Of a stretch of DNA of 64,000 nt, positions 21,011 to 31,500 are shown in pieces. Position numbers and translations under genes: made by a program. How positions within the stretch are numbered: position 1 is the first letter of the stretch; every line of letters starts with the position of its first letter. Location of the stretch: positions 16,866,599 through 16,930,598 of the forward strand of contig NC_088309.1 of the NCBI RefSeq assembly GCF_910592395.1, read 5' to 3'. Origin of the DNA: Lineus longissimus (lineage: Eukaryota; Nemertea; Pilidiophora; Heteronemertea; Lineidae). The notes under the pieces are model-generated. The model was not told the DNA's origin. It saw nothing but the letters and a program-made list of their open reading frames with translations, and made no database searches.

Positions 21011-21236
21011 CCTATATTTGTTGTAGGTATGATAGTCAGGAAGCTGAATTGAAGAATTCTCTGTTGTCCAAGATTCTAAATACACCGAAGATATCACATT
21101 TGGCGATTCTATTCAGTAGACTAGAGTCAGAAAGCTTCCATCCGTCAATGCCAGAACCATTTAAATTTAGAGTGCTAACTGTAATACAATTACGCATGTT
21201 AAACAAAAGTTTGTGACCATAATGAAATAACAGAGT
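21011..21236 (-). pseudogene. LINE-1 ORF2, start of endonuclease
   Basis: On the minus strand an ATG near 21,200 begins MRNCITVSTLNLNG, the typical first strand of an EEP endonuclease. After a one-base frameshift near 21,080 the frame reads YLESWTTENSSIQLP, with the metal-binding Glu, and DYHTYNKY. That frame runs exactly into the BEL target duplication and continues on the other side near 8,897. This shows that 21011-23300 and 7485-8901 are one LINE. Confidence 0.8.
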
Positions 21237-21245
21237 GCCTCATGC

Positions 21246-22400
21246 TCATCCACGTTGGAAATGAGGAAAGGCAGGCATGCCAGTGTAGGGTCCATACATA
21301 TGTGGAGGACCAGACTGGACTTGTGGCAATTGCATTGCATTGTTCATGAAGTTGTTCATGTTCATGTGATCATGCACGACAGGCATTGACCACTGAAAAG
21401 GTCCATTGCGCTGAAAATTGTTCATGTTTGCGTGGTGATATCCGAAATGTGGCATAGCACGGTATTCTGAGAAGTCTGGTTGACGATCATGCATTGAATT
21501 GGCAGACGGAATGGTGACAGGACGGCGCTGTCCGTTGATAGCGTGACTGGTCTGCACTGATTGGCGGGACTTTGAAAAGTCAGGAAGACGGCCATGTGTT
21601 GGATGATCAGACGAAGTGGTATTACTGTTATGATCACGCCGTCTGTCGATGCTGTGTCTGGTCTGCATTGGCTGTCGGGACGATTTGCTCTGCTGAAACT
21701 TAGATCGTTCATTTGAAGATGAGTCATCTGAACCATCTGAGCCTCGAGAGAGAGTTTTTTTTTTCTGAGAGAGTGATTCAGTAAGACCGATCAAAGGGTG
21801 AACCTGTGCAGCGATCCTACGTACCATCCGAGCAACACCGCCATGTTTCACACTAAGATGTACAGTGTCGTGGTATAGATCAGCGGCAAAGACACCGATG
21901 TCAAGGAAACATGCGCTACCCTTTGTGGGTTCCTACTCCTCGCACTGAATTTGAAGCATTGCGTTCACTTGCTTTATCGTGTCGTTGAGTGCCAGATCAT
22001 CACGTGTTGCTGGCGCACTGACCATACAAATGTTCGCATTTGGATGTTTTTCATGCGCTGTTTTCAGAAGGGTTTGAATGTTTTTACGACATTCCCCGGG
22101 ATTAAAGTTTGTTGCATCTTTTTTGCCAAGAACAAAGACAACAACTTTTTCAGCTTGGATGTACGAGTCAGACACGAAGTCGGAGGCACCATTAAACCAT
22201 TTATCCTCCAGCCTGTGTTTCTTGACGGATACCCTGTCTTTTCCAAACATAGCCCCTGCATGAATGTTCTTAACATGCGAGGAACCAACGAGAAGAACGT
22301 CGCAGATGGACTGGACCATAGATCTTACAGGGGACGCATTGTATTCATTGTGAAATTCCTCGTCTTCGGGGAGGGAGTCGAATCTGTTTTCGCAGGGCAC
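21246..22400 (-). pseudogene. LINE-1 ORF1, SGNH-hydrolase domain and tail
   Basis: The SGNH esterase-like domain is known from ORF1 of CR1-type LINEs. On the minus strand VLLVGSSHVKNI (about 22,290) carries the block-I Ser in G-S-S-H. The domain continues through KVVVFVLGKKDA and SAPATRDDL. After a stop or frameshift at about 21,933 the next frame supplies YHDTVHLSVKHGG (about 21,870-21,835), the D-x-x-H catalytic block. A His-, Met- and Asn-rich tail follows to 21,246. The reading frame is broken at least once, so the protein is not made in full. Its position upstream of ORF2 on the same strand fits a CR1-like LINE. Confidence 0.78.
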
Positions 22401-22409
22401 CTCAACTTT

Positions 22410-23297
22410 TTTCTTCTCTGATCATTCTGCACGTTTGGCTGCACGTTTAGATGGTTTAGAGTAATAGTCTAGTTGGTCGTTTTTGAAACTTGTGTAGTCC
22501 TCTGACAGATCACTTGACTGAACTTGAATAGATTTGATCATTTCGAAAGCAGCAGTAAGTCTGTCGTTTGTTGTCTTCACTTCACCCTTGATGGTGTCAT
22601 TACTGGCAGCGATACCAAGCAGCCTCGAGTCAGTATTATCCAGTCAGACACTCATAGTTTCGAAACGTTTGGCACTGGCGGACTTGTTAGACTCCATTGT
22701 TTCTTAAGAGATGAAATGTCAGATTTTACGAAAGACGCGAATTTTTGTTGCATGGCTTCCATATCTACTGAGATATGAGAGCCCTTTTGAATATCGCTCA
22801 CAATCTTAGAAAGTGAGGTGAGGTTGTTCTCCAGAGCTTGAAAGCCAGAGTGGAACTTGTCCATGACCTCATCGCATTTACACGATTTCGAACTGGTAAC
22901 ATGGTCCAGCGAGGGCGAGGGTGGAGTAGGGGTAAGCGTTTTCGTCCCCTGTGCAGCACATGAGTCAGGATTGACATCTTCATCTGAGAAAAGATCCTGA
23001 GAGGAGTGAAGGTGTTTTGTTGATGACTGTATTGTCATCACAAGGCAGCGTTTCTGCGTTCGCAATCACATCATCAGGGTCATTCAGGTTGCATTCATCA
23101 GATTCAGAGTTTGTAACCACCACGTCAGCAGTAACCACCACATCAGCAGTATGAGTTTCGTCTGGAGTCTTACAAGTATCACTATCAGCTACAATAGGGT
23201 TCAACGATTCGCAGGGAGAGAGAGATTTTCTTATGCGTGTGAAATGGCGACTGCACCAATCCATGAAACCACCTCCTTGTATCAACATATGCAACAC
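22410..23297 (-). pseudogene. LINE-1 ORF1, N-terminal part
   Basis: Overlapping broken frames (23297-22980 and 23065-22652) give an acidic, low-complexity region with a short direct repeat (TADVVV twice) and then a likely coiled coil (DKFHSGFQALENNLTSLSKI). Coiled coils upstream of an esterase domain are usual in LINE ORF1. The 5' end of the element is not clear; nothing LINE-like is recognisable right of about 23,300. Confidence 0.6.
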
Positions 23298-23300
23298 ATG

Positions 23301-23625
23301 TAAAATACAAGAAGCTGTACAAGCTGATGTTGGTGCGATCTCGACAATTGCAACAAGATTACAAAGTCATCTCAAAAGATTTTATCAAAACTTTAACTGT
23401 TAATTGCCTAATGAGAATCCTATATTCTAACATGGCACACTGCAGTAATCTTTGATATATTAATCTACCTGTTCGCCGGAAATTGGAAAAGATTTAGTAA
23501 AAACATTTCGTTCATCTGACAGTCGGCCATATTATAAGTGTGTATATTCGTATTGAGCAATGTATCAATGTTTGTAAGTCGATTTTGGGGCTATTGTCAT
23601 TGAGCTCTTATTTCCTCATGCCTGT
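23301..23625. other. Unassigned spacer between LINE-1 and gypsy 2
   Basis: This AT-rich stretch has no open frame or repeat that I recognise. It may contain the untranslated 5' end of LINE-1. It ends with CCTGT, the left target duplication of gypsy element 2. Confidence 0.5.
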
Positions 23626-23765
23626 TATAATGTCGTGAGGGACTAATGCAGAGCCATTCCTGTAGAGCAGGTCACAGAACAGACAAGCTAATCGGTTCGC
23701 CATTACAACAACAAGGTTTATTATAAAACACGGAATATCAATATGCGAAACGACAGAACATTACA
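23626..23765 (-). repeat. 3' LTR of gypsy element 2
   Basis: This 140-bp LTR is identical to 28634-28773. The adjoining bases 23766-23778 read AAAAGGGGGTGGA on the minus strand and form the polypurine tract. Confidence 0.95.
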
Positions 23766-24145
23766 TCCACCCCCTTTTGGATGAAAAGGTTTACGCTTAA
23801 TAAGTCCAGACGCGGATGTTGGTATCAAAATAAAAACATAATCTCAAATTAAACACTTTTCCTGGAAGCGCAGAATAAACACAAGATTGTCTCCGACTCA
23901 AGAATTGTCCTTTTCTTGAATTTGAATGTTCTCGAAGTTATGAATTAGAACATGGCGCAAATAGCGAATCACTCTTCACTTAGTCCTTACACGGATAATG
24001 TCTTCATTACCAGAATAAAAGCACATCCATATCGAACTTGAAGTGTCCTATTTAGAACAAAATAAAAGTGCACTATATGAATATTGAAGGTCCACTACAT
24101 GAATATAGAACAGTTCAAACACATAAAACTCAGAACAGGGTGTTC

Positions 24146-27100
24146 TTAACGAAGAACAAAGTCTTTGAATCTTGGGTTAGGCCTCTTCGTTCGAGTTGAT
24201 CTCCGGAGTGGTTGTGAGGTAGTCTCAGTCATCACAGGCAGTTTCTGGTTGGAGGTCTCAGGCTCAGAAATACCAGAAGGTGTCTCAGGTGCTATAGTGG
24301 GCGGAGCATCTGAGTCAGGAATCTCAACTTCCTCTTCCTGAATGTTTTCAAACAGGCTTTCAGGCACCCGTTTGAAAAACGTTAGGTTGCGAGTTATCTT
24401 TCGATCATCTCGCTCGGCTGTCAGCATATTACCATCTCGACGCGTTATCTTTAATGGATCTGGATCGAATGGCGGCGTTAGCTTGTTATGTTTCTGCTGA
24501 CGAACTACAACGGTGTCTCCTTCGGCAATGTTGCTTTCAGTAGCGTTGCATCTGCGATCTGCATACATTTTGATCTTCTGCTTGCGTTCATTGTCAGTGT
24601 CTCTCATTGACGATTGAGAACGAGTTTTCAACTCTGGGTTGAAATCGGCACATGGAAGCTGGGTTTTCATCCTACGACCATAGAGGGCTTCGAATGGCGA
24701 GACACCTGTTGTTGAATGTGGTGTCGCACGATACTGGCGTAGAAACTTCTGTAGTTCCTGCTTCCAATTGCGGCCTTCGATGTGTGCGGCTTGCACAGTC
24801 TTCGTGATGTTTCTCATGAAACGTTCTGCTTCACCGTTAGCTTGGGGATTTAACGGAGTCACTCTGCGGTGTTGAAAACCGAGGTATTCAGCGAAACGTT
24901 TGAAATCATGGCTCGTGAACGGAGGTCCGTTGTCGGATTTCAAAATCGACACAACTCCGTGGCGTGACATAATGGCGTCTATCTTTGGTATGACTGTCTT
25001 TGCGGCGGTAGAAGCTATAACTTCAACCTCGGGGTAACGACTGTAGTCATCCATCATCAGGAGTAGGTAGTCAGCGCTTGGGACTGGCAAAGGACCGTAA
25101 AAATCCACAGAGACTTCTTCCCAGGGACCATTCGGCAGCTTTGTCATGCGTAGCGGCTCTGGTTTGCTGGCTCTTCCGGACGTAGCTTGGCAAGGCAGAC
25201 AGTCCTTTACACATTCTTCAACCATGGCGTCGATGGACGGAAACCATACTTTTTCTCTCAGCAACATCTTCGTTTTGACGATGCCCTGATGACCAACGTG
25301 AGCAAGGTCAATGGCTCTTCTCTGCAGTGCGTCAGGCATTACCAGTCTTCTCCCTCGGAGGGCGATACCATTATGAACGATCAGCTCATCTTGAAAACGT
25401 TTGAATGGCTTCAGGCACTCTTCATCTCGTCTCCAGTAGCCAGTTTCGATAGCTACTTTAAGCTTCTGCAGGGTATGGTCTCGTAAGGTTTCTGATTTTA
25501 CTTCTTCGAGTTGCATGGCTTTTGGAACCGCATTGTCAATAACATAGTTGACGTAATCATCGACAAAGTTTGCTCTGTTCTGCTCATTGCCTACTACAGG
25601 ATGGCGACTGCAGAAGTCGGCTGGGTTGGCTTCGTTCCTTCCAGGTCGATATTCCAACTTGTAGTTATACGGCGTTAGACGTAATCTCCATCGTTCAATC
25701 CGTAACGACATCGGCTTCTGGCTTTGGAATATTCCGATCAACGGTTTATGATCTGTGACCAAGGTGAAAGGGGAAGTCGAACCGTATAAGTATAGGCGGA
25801 AGTGTTCTGTTGCCCAGACCACTGCGAGCATTTCTCTTTCTGTCTGCGAGTATCTCGTCTCAATGTCGGTGAGCGCGCGACTAGCGTACGAAACAACGCG
25901 ACCTTCTTGCAGCAGAATCGAGCCTAATCCGCGGGGCCCTGCGTCAACGATGAGTTCAGTTTTCTTACGCGGGTCATAGTACGACATGACCTTTGCTCCG
26001 GTGAGCGCAGTCTTCAAGTCTGTTAGCACTTTTTCATGTTCCGCGTTCCACTGCCATTCTGTCTTATCATGCGTTAGCTCTCTAAGGGGCGCTGTTATGC
26101 TAGCATACCATGGAATGAAGCGCGAGAGGTATTGGGCCATTCCGAGTAACGAACGTATTCCACTCTTGTCCGTCGAGGCAGGCGCATCTCTTATGGCTTC
26201 GATCTTCTTCACATCTGCGGTAACACCAGCGCTATTGAAGATATGACCGTCGTAGAACTTCACTTCTGACTGATAGAAGTGACACTTGGGCATGTTGAGA
26301 CGAATTCCGTATTCTTTCAGTCTCTCCATCACGGCTATCAAACTCTTGTCGTGTTCAGCTTTATCTTTGCCATGGATAATGATATCGTCAGAGATATTTC
26401 GACAGTTCGGTATGTCACTCAGAATTTCGGCGATTGCGTTCTGAAAGATTTCCGACGCGGCGTTTATCCCAAAGAAAAGACGTTTGTAGCGTCTAAGACC
26501 AAGATGGGTGGTGAACGTGGTGATAAAACGTGATTCCTTTGCAAGTTCTAGTTGATGATACGCGCTACTCAAATCTAGGGTACTGAACACAGTGGATCCG
26601 TTCAAATCCGTTACTAGATCATCAAGAGTCGGCATAAGATGTCTTTCACGTTTTATCGCTTTATTTGCCTCGCGCATGTCAACACAAATGCGAATTGCTC
26701 CTGATTTCTTGGGGACTGTAACTATGGGACTTATCCACGGTGTCGGACCATCGACTTTCTCTATAATGTCAAGTTCCTCTAGACGCTGTAGCTCTTTCTC
26801 TACATCTTTGCGGATATGGAAAGGTATGCGACGGTGAGGTTGCTGCTTCGGCTTGACGTCCTTATCAATGTGAAGTGTCACAGGTTCACGTTTGATCTTG
26901 CCTACACCGGAGAAGAGTTCTTCATACTTCTTCAGCGAGTCAGGAAGGGTCTTGGAGCTGGACGGATTGGGCCTCGTTTTCGATTTAACCTCATGTACGA
27001 TCTTCAAGATTCCTAAATCCGACGCGGTCTTGAAACCAAGTAAATTCCCTCCTCCTTCAGTCACGTAGAACTTCGACCATTTGGTTTCGGACTTGTGACG

Positions 27101-28288
27101 TGCTGTGGCTCGGAACATTCCTTTCAGCAGTATGGGCGTCTTGCTACCATAGGGGAATACCTGTGTGTCAGCTGGAAGCAACGGGTCTATACCAGGTTGG
27201 GCTCGGCGAATAACGTTGAACGTCTTGGAGTCGACTAGGTTGACGGATGCTCCCGAATCTATCATCATGGGGACTCTGGCCATTTTTGGTTTCTTTCCGA
27301 TTGTTATCGTACACAGCGTTGGGTTGTTGGACTTGGCAGCTTGGGTAAAGTAACAGTAGTCAGAATCTTCGTCAGCCTCTGTCATCAGGGTGTTAGCGCT
27401 GTTGGTCTTTGAACGGCACATCCTCCCGAAGTGTCCTATCTTCTTGCAACGATGGCACTCCTGACCATTGGCGGGACAATTACTACTGACTTTGTGGGGT
27501 CTCCCTCCACACTTACCACAGTTCTGGTCGTTGTGTTGCTGCTGGGGTCTGGTATCTCGACCATCGCGACGTCTGTCCTGGTCCGGCTTCGATTGTGACT
27601 GGAAACGACGTGTCTTCTGCTTAGGTCTGCTCTGTCTTTGGCTCCCTTTGCCTTGGCTCTTGTCATTGGCTCTAATCTTGTTAACGGTTTGATGTTGCGA
27701 TTCTTCAAGCTTGGTTGCTTGGTGCTCACTCAATTCAAATGCGCGGCCAGTATCTAGAATTTTAGTTAAATTCATGTCTTCACGCAACGCTTTTCTGCGA
27801 AGTTGATGTGAATTAGTGCCGGTTATGATTTGAGCGCAAATCTCGCGGTCTACATTCGCGAAATCACATGTCTCGGCAAGTTTTCTCAAGCGAGTATGGT
27901 AGGCATCAAGCATTTCATCCTTTGCTTGAGTACACTGTCTGAAGTTGTATACCTCGAATGCTACGTTCTTCTTGGGTAGAAAATGCGCAGTTAACTTAGC
28001 CTTAGCAGTATTATAGTCATCATCATCGCCTGTCTCTGTCAACGTGTCGAATATCTCATCTACATCAGGTCCTGCGTAATGTAGTAGCAATGCTCTCTTC
28101 CTTGTGGGATCAGTTAAACCTATTCCAACAAAGAGTCTCTCAAATCTAGCCAACCACCTTTTCCATCTGGGGCCAATAGCGGTAGGGTCAGTATGAGGAT
28201 CAAATGAAGCAAAGTTAGGTAGAGATATCATCGGTTGAGGCGCAACAGCGGCAGCTGGGTCAGCAGGAGCTCGTACTGGTGATGGCAT
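24146..28288 (-). CDS. Gypsy element 2 Gag-Pol polyprotein
   Basis: This is a single frame of 1,380 residues. Order: Gag capsid-like region (about 40-200, KRWLARFERLFVGIGL); basic linker; zinc knuckles (about 258-292, CGKCGGRPHKVSSNC and CHRCKKIGHFGRMC); protease with DSGA (about 343); reverse transcriptase (about 480-650, RICVDMREANKAI and ISDDIIIHG, where the YxDD tyrosine is replaced but both Asp remain); RNase H (about 740-860, VDAGPRGLG, TDHKPL); integrase zinc finger (about 990-1035, HVGHQGI to CLPCQA); integrase core (SVDFYGPL, SDNGPPFTS, NGEAERF); basic C terminus without a recognisable chromodomain. No stops or frameshifts. The start at 28288 lies about 345 bp inside the 5' LTR. Confidence 0.95.
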   Translation of the reverse strand: MPSPVRAPADPAAAVAPQPMISLPNFASFDPHTDPTAIGPRWKRWLARFERLFVGIGLTDPTRKRALLLHYAGPDVDEIFDTLTETGDDDDYNTAKAKLTAHFLPKKNVAFEVYNFRQCTQAKDEMLDAYHTRLRKLAETCDFANVDREICAQIITGTNSHQLRRKALREDMNLTKILDTGRAFELSEHQATKLEESQHQTVNKIRANDKSQGKGSQRQSRPKQKTRRFQSQSKPDQDRRRDGRDTRPQQQHNDQNCGKCGGRPHKVSSNCPANGQECHRCKKIGHFGRMCRSKTNSANTLMTEADEDSDYCYFTQAAKSNNPTLCTITIGKKPKMARVPMMIDSGASVNLVDSKTFNVIRRAQPGIDPLLPADTQVFPYGSKTPILLKGMFRATARHKSETKWSKFYVTEGGGNLLGFKTASDLGILKIVHEVKSKTRPNPSSSKTLPDSLKKYEELFSGVGKIKREPVTLHIDKDVKPKQQPHRRIPFHIRKDVEKELQRLEELDIIEKVDGPTPWISPIVTVPKKSGAIRICVDMREANKAIKRERHLMPTLDDLVTDLNGSTVFSTLDLSSAYHQLELAKESRFITTFTTHLGLRRYKRLFFGINAASEIFQNAIAEILSDIPNCRNISDDIIIHGKDKAEHDKSLIAVMERLKEYGIRLNMPKCHFYQSEVKFYDGHIFNSAGVTADVKKIEAIRDAPASTDKSGIRSLLGMAQYLSRFIPWYASITAPLRELTHDKTEWQWNAEHEKVLTDLKTALTGAKVMSYYDPRKKTELIVDAGPRGLGSILLQEGRVVSYASRALTDIETRYSQTEREMLAVVWATEHFRLYLYGSTSPFTLVTDHKPLIGIFQSQKPMSLRIERWRLRLTPYNYKLEYRPGRNEANPADFCSRHPVVGNEQNRANFVDDYVNYVIDNAVPKAMQLEEVKSETLRDHTLQKLKVAIETGYWRRDEECLKPFKRFQDELIVHNGIALRGRRLVMPDALQRRAIDLAHVGHQGIVKTKMLLREKVWFPSIDAMVEECVKDCLPCQATSGRASKPEPLRMTKLPNGPWEEVSVDFYGPLPVPSADYLLLMMDDYSRYPEVEVIASTAAKTVIPKIDAIMSRHGVVSILKSDNGPPFTSHDFKRFAEYLGFQHRRVTPLNPQANGEAERFMRNITKTVQAAHIEGRNWKQELQKFLRQYRATPHSTTGVSPFEALYGRRMKTQLPCADFNPELKTRSQSSMRDTDNERKQKIKMYADRRCNATESNIAEGDTVVVRQQKHNKLTPPFDPDPLKITRRDGNMLTAERDDRKITRNLTFFKRVPESLFENIQEEEVEIPDSDAPPTIAPETPSGISEPETSNQKLPVMTETTSQPLRRSTRTKRPNPRFKDFVLR

Positions 28289-28619
28289 CTTGGCAACACG
28301 GTACTAATATTCTAAATATTATGAGCAAGACTGCTAGAAACTAGGGATATTATAATACTGCACAGTAAACGATAGTGTCGACATCTAACGGTAACACGCG
28401 GAAACGCATTCACACGGGCTACATACAGCGCGGCGAGATTTCTATTCTACATGAACGATTGCACGTACACATACATAGCGATAGCGCGTACATTACGCAT
28501 ATATTTCTCGCGGCGTGGTCACAGACTTTTTAAACCGTTAAATTCACAGTAATAACTGCACGCATTTTTCAAAATGTCCACTTCTACGGGTTCTTGGTAT
28601 CTTACTTTAGCATCGAATA

Positions 28620-28631
28620 TCCTCGTCGCCA
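28620..28631 (-). other. Primer binding site, gypsy element 2
   Basis: TGGCGACGAGGA on the minus strand starts two bases after the 5' LTR. The TGG matches the tRNA CCA end. I do not name the tRNA. Confidence 0.65.
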
Positions 28632-28633
28632 GA

Positions 28634-28773
28634 TATAATGTCGTGAGGGACTAATGCAGAGCCATTCCTGTAGAGCAGGTCACAGAACAGACAAGCTAAT
28701 CGGTTCGCCATTACAACAACAAGGTTTATTATAAAACACGGAATATCAATATGCGAAACGACAGAACATTACA
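28634..28773 (-). repeat. 5' LTR of gypsy element 2
   Basis: This 140-bp LTR is identical to 23626-23765 and is followed by the CCTGT duplication. Confidence 0.95.
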
Positions 28774-28839
28774 CCTGTGACCTGCTTATCTGCTATCATG
28801 ATGTTGTACGTAATATTAAAGAACCAATAATTTAACTCG

Positions 28840-29330
28840 TAACTTTTTTTATCATATGAATTGAAACTTGGTACATATGTTCCCCTATGTTATGACACCT
28901 GGGAGACCAAAATTCAGTCAGATTCGATTTCTGGTATTGCCACCAGGTGGCCAAAACCGAAAACACAAAACGTGTTGTATTTCTCTTACTAAGGGCTCAA
29001 TCATCACCAAATGTTTATCGTAGGTACATGTAATGACAATACATGACATGTCACATGACTTTTTAATTTGACCTACTTTTCAAGGTCACAGAGGTCAAAT
29101 AGCGTAAATAAGCCATTGGTGGCACATTTGGTAACTTCTGGAGCTATTGACTTGAATTCGGTACATATGTAGCCCTATGTTTAGAAACCTTGTAGACTAA
29201 ATTTCGGACCGGTTCGATTCCTGGGTTGTCCACCAAGTGGCTAAATTCGAAAACAATAACATGTCTGTGAGGGAGGTGAGCACAATGGCCCTGGCCATTT
29301 CATTTGTAGTTGTAATGGGTGAATCAATTT
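28840..29330. repeat. Second copy of the tandem-core dispersed repeat
   Basis: Two degenerate units carry the phrases TTGAAACTTGGTACATATG, GCCACCAGGTGGCCAAAA and AAGGTCACAGAGGTCAAAT. The copy ends with GAGGTGAGCACAATGGCCC, the same terminus seen at about 7,446. The flanking phrase GTAATATTAAAGAACCAATA occurs on both sides (about 28,810 and 29,628), so it may sit between direct copies of another repeat. Confidence 0.7.
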
Positions 29331-29989
29331 CCTGTAGATGATGCATGAAAGGCATTTATATTGTTGTAAGGTCCACGTAGAGTTTTTGGGTGATACATAA
29401 CCTGCTCAGTAATAGCTTACTTGGAATAACCATTTACCTCTCAGGATTGGTACACTAGAGTTTTAATAGGAAAAACTACTTGGGAAAGTTTCTGAAAAAA
29501 ATCGGTGTGGTCCAATTAAACAACAGTCTCATCCCTTAACTTGTTATCCAATTACAAAAGGTACTCTTACTAGTTTTACCCTGTATAACTGTGATCTGCC
29601 TGGGAGTATGATCTCCTATTGTGATGGTGTAATATTAAAGAACCAATATTTTATAATCAACTCGTAGTTTGTTATAATTCTACCTGGACCAATTTAACAA
29701 AGTTTATTTTGGAAACGTTGACTCTTTTGTATACAATACCAGATAGACCTCTTGAGATGCAGTCTGTGCCTCGTGTATGCTCAACTGAAGACATTCTCAC
29801 AACCATATCTACTGGCTGCATTGAACAGAGGGTCCTGAATACACCTCTTGATTTGTATTCATCAATTGAAAACAAGATGGAAGCAATGAAGGTCAATTGA
29901 TGAAATGTAAAAGACGAAATAAATACGAAACGGAACAAAAACATGTCTGCTCTTAACTAGGTATGGCCGTGAACTGATGTTGTCGTCGG
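29331..29989. other. Unassigned stretch
   Basis: There is no recognisable gene. A 63-residue open frame at 29709-29900 (plus) has no motif that I know and no clear splice sites. The phrase GTAATATTAAAGAACC near 29,628 repeats that at 28,810. Confidence 0.4.
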
Positions 29990-30660
29990 AGCAGGATCTG
30001 GTATCTGCAGTGTTTGTTAGAGAGCTGGCGTCAAACTGACGTAACCAACCCTGCTGATAACAGATCCTGCAACGTTAACATGAAGATTGGAGTATTTTAC
30101 AGGCAACCATCAGGAACGGTCGACACCAACCTTGGTAAACTTGACGAACTAAATCGTAGTCTCCATATCGTCACCAGCAGTAGAAAGAAGGACCAGTCCG
30201 TTATCCTGGGGGTGATTTTAACCTTGGCGACATTGACTGGAATAGCAACTCAGTTCCCCGTGGAGCCAAAGACCCAACTATCGGTGAAAGGTTACTCAAC
30301 ATCGTAGACGATCACGGTGTGGACCAAATCCAGAGAGAACCAACGAGAGAGGACCGCTTGTTGGATTTTTTGTGCACAAACAAACCCAACCTTGTCAAGA
30401 ACTTGGTCACTACGCTACCTGGCATATTCGACCATGACATAATCCCCGCAGACTGTAGCATCAGAGCTGATATCGCCAAGACACCTAGAAGGAAAATAAA
30501 CCTCTAGTCTCCAAAGCCAAATGGGACCGTTTTAGGGAGGATGCGACAGTTTTCACTCAAAAAAACCTGCACGACCACCACCGCCACGATGTCAATTCTA
30601 ACTGTGAGAGGATAAAGACCTGTCTGTCTGGTGCTATGGAAAATGAGCAGCAACAGTAAT
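29990..30660 (+). pseudogene. LINE endonuclease fragment (plus strand)
   Basis: This is the C-terminal half of an EEP endonuclease from a CR1/Jockey-type LINE, different in sequence from LINE-1. It reads GVFYRQPSGTVD (about 30,090), then GGDFNLGDIDW after a one-base frameshift near 30,208, then RLLDFLCTNKPNL and IFDHDIIPADC, where FDHD stands in for S-D-H. The linker after the domain runs to about 30,650. No reverse transcriptase follows, so this is a fragment. Confidence 0.75.
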
Positions 30661-31326
30661 AAACGAAATCAATTTCATCAGTGGTAACTTTCTTAACGCC
30701 GTATCAACAGCATTGGTCAGGCATATTGAGTGTCCAAACTAATTAATAACATCATTTATTGAATTTCCTATCTATTCTTCCTACTGGTGTGATCAAACTG
30801 GTGTCGATAGAGAGTTTCAGATTTTGATCCGAGAACTAGAACAAACGTGAAAACGAGGTTGCATTTTGACCGCCTTTGGTTTGATGACCATTGGTTTTCC
30901 TGCGAGCGGCCAGATTGGGGTATGAATTGAACTTGTCACATGTCGGGCAGTGCACTTTCTGATTTCTGTAAGTCATTGTGATTCAATACATGTAATCCTA
31001 CAAGCCCGTTTTACCCATTGCAACCTATGCAATTCTGTCTCTGTTTTGAAGCAATACTAATTAATATACGTGCTGTGATTTTAGAAATAAATACATACGA
31101 TATTTTTTGGGGAAAACGTAGTTTTTCTTAGTTTTTTTTAAGCACCCTGCAGGACCCTTAATTGAACATTTTTTTAAAGGGAACTGGAACCGCCGAGCGA
31201 TTTAGTCAACTTTTCGACTTTCACCGCCTGAGAAAGTCAAACTTCCAATTTCCTGTTCGAGTTCAGTGTGTAGCTCCGCCCCCAGTGCCCCAGCATGCGC
31301 AGTTCAATTTGTTATTATTGAGAATC
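30661..31326. other. Unassigned AT-rich stretch
   Basis: I see no gene, repeat or RNA here. The last 100 bases are richer in C and G and lie just upstream of the candidate exon at 31327. Confidence 0.4.
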
Positions 31327-31500
31327 ATGTCGAAAGTTCGCGTAATGGGGCGACCAAAAAAGGTCTCAAAAGCCGATCAGCGGCTATGGATTTCGCGTGA
31401 GACGCTGGCGATATTGAAAGTAATACGGAAGGAGTTGAATTTGAAGACAAATGATGAAGTTGCCCAACATTTGGCCGACTTGTACTCCGAGAAAATAGCC
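31327..31500 (+). CDS. Candidate first exon, unknown protein
   Basis: An ATG opens a 58-codon frame that ends at a good splice donor (GCC then GTGAGT at 31501). The peptide is basic at its start (MSKVRVMGRPKKVSKADQ), followed by RLWISRETLAILKVI and TNDEVAQHLADLY. It looks like a short compact helical fold of the kind that binds DNA, but I do not recognise the family. The open frame extends upstream without stops to 31162. The next exon has not been found; the neighbouring DNA is repeat-rich. It could be a real gene start or a chance frame. Confidence 0.35.

Larger units (their letters stand above)
23626..28773 (-). mobile_element. Ty3/gypsy LTR retrotransposon 2, intact, young
   Basis: This is a complete 5,148-bp element on the minus strand. 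The 140-bp LTRs (23626-23765 and 28634-28773) are identical by eye. The target duplication is CCTGT (23621-23625 and 28774-28778). LTR termini are TGTAATG...CATTATA, so the 3' end departs from the usual CA. A primer site, a purine tract and one open gag-pol frame are present. Its LTRs and protein differ from gypsy element 1, so it belongs to a separate family. Confidence 0.95.
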
